Positions 35,103 to 35,133 of a DNA stretch of 35,133 nt are shown here, one piece after another (position 1 is the stretch's first letter; each line of letters starts with the position of its first letter). The stretch comes from Bacteroidota bacterium. GTDB lineage: Bacteria; Bacteroidota; Bacteroidia; B-17B0; Aurantibacillaceae. The DNA is taken from assembly GCA_013816615.1 (NCBI GenBank), contig JACDED010000032.1:1-35133 (forward strand), written 5' to 3'. A program made the translations under genes and the position numbers. Under the pieces are notes generated by a model. It was given only the letters and a program-made list of their open reading frames with translations, did not search any database and was not told where the DNA came from.

Positions 35103-35133
35103 ATGGATATTATGGCTTTACCAAAAAAAATCT
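35103..35133 (+). CDS. Start of an unidentified gene, cut by the window edge
   Basis: An open frame begins ATG at 35103 and reads MDIMALPKKI before the window ends; a second in-frame ATG at 35112 would give MALPKKI. The perfect promoter just upstream supports a real start. Too little is present to identify it. The repeat-flanked promoter suggests an autoregulated gene such as a regulator or an antitoxin, which is conjecture. Confidence 0.5.
   Translation, partial: MDIMALPKKI

Overview
The window is AT-rich chromosomal DNA from a member of the Bacteroidota. Three things point there: four secreted proteins ending in type IX secretion (T9SS) C-terminal sorting domains with the YPNPxxxxh motif, several promoters of the Bacteroidetes form TTTG-N19/21-TAnnTTTG, and families typical of the phylum (a TPR/SpoIIE phosphatase, a coaX-lptC cluster, and an integrase of the Bacteroidetes type). 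Class and genus cannot be fixed from this sequence.

Layout. (a) 1-6300, accessory: what looks like the end of an IS21-like insertion sequence abuts a T9SS cargo gene whose signal peptide appears clipped. A decayed duplicate fragment follows, then two more large T9SS cargo genes (an 872-residue adhesin-like protein and a Ycf48-like repeat propeller). (b) 6341-8640: a tyrosine integrase and a small winged-helix-like ORF lie next to tRNA-Phe, as in a tRNA-targeted integrative element. No second attachment site was seen. (c) 8826-11878: coaX, an outer-membrane-barrel-like protein, lptC and a small membrane protein overlap or nearly touch, in one operon. (d) 12009-15960: an orphan MacB/FtsX-type permease with a small membrane protein, then recQ. 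(e) 16063-18475: an O-antigen-ligase-like protein converging on an M23 peptidase. (f) 18540-25246: a TetR-controlled efflux operon (tetR, TolC-like, lipoprotein adaptor, RND pump) with a visible promoter, a likely operator and a strong terminator. (g) 25288-29552: a secreted HExxH protein, a GNAT acetyltransferase, and a convergent metzincin-like T9SS protein. (h) 29621-34172, minus strand: gmhA, a TPR/SpoIIE phosphatase, an hddC-like nucleotidyltransferase, a gmhB-like HAD phosphatase and a family 2 glycosyltransferase, tightly coupled. This is a nucleotide-activated heptose/surface-glycan operon, with no sugar kinase in view. (i) 34276-end: comB-like phosphatase, then a promoter overlapped by a perfect 15-bp inverted repeat in front of a gene cut by the window edge.

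Much of the window concerns the cell envelope: LPS transport (LptC), polymer ligation, heptose synthesis, efflux, peptidoglycan hydrolysis and T9SS-exported surface proteins. No CRISPR array, rRNA or recognisable defence operon is present. The less explained signals are the repeat-flanked promoter at the right edge, the SpoIIE phosphatase inside the heptose operon, the 22-bp periodic repeat behind the integrase, and the dispersed-type hairpin behind the lptC cluster.
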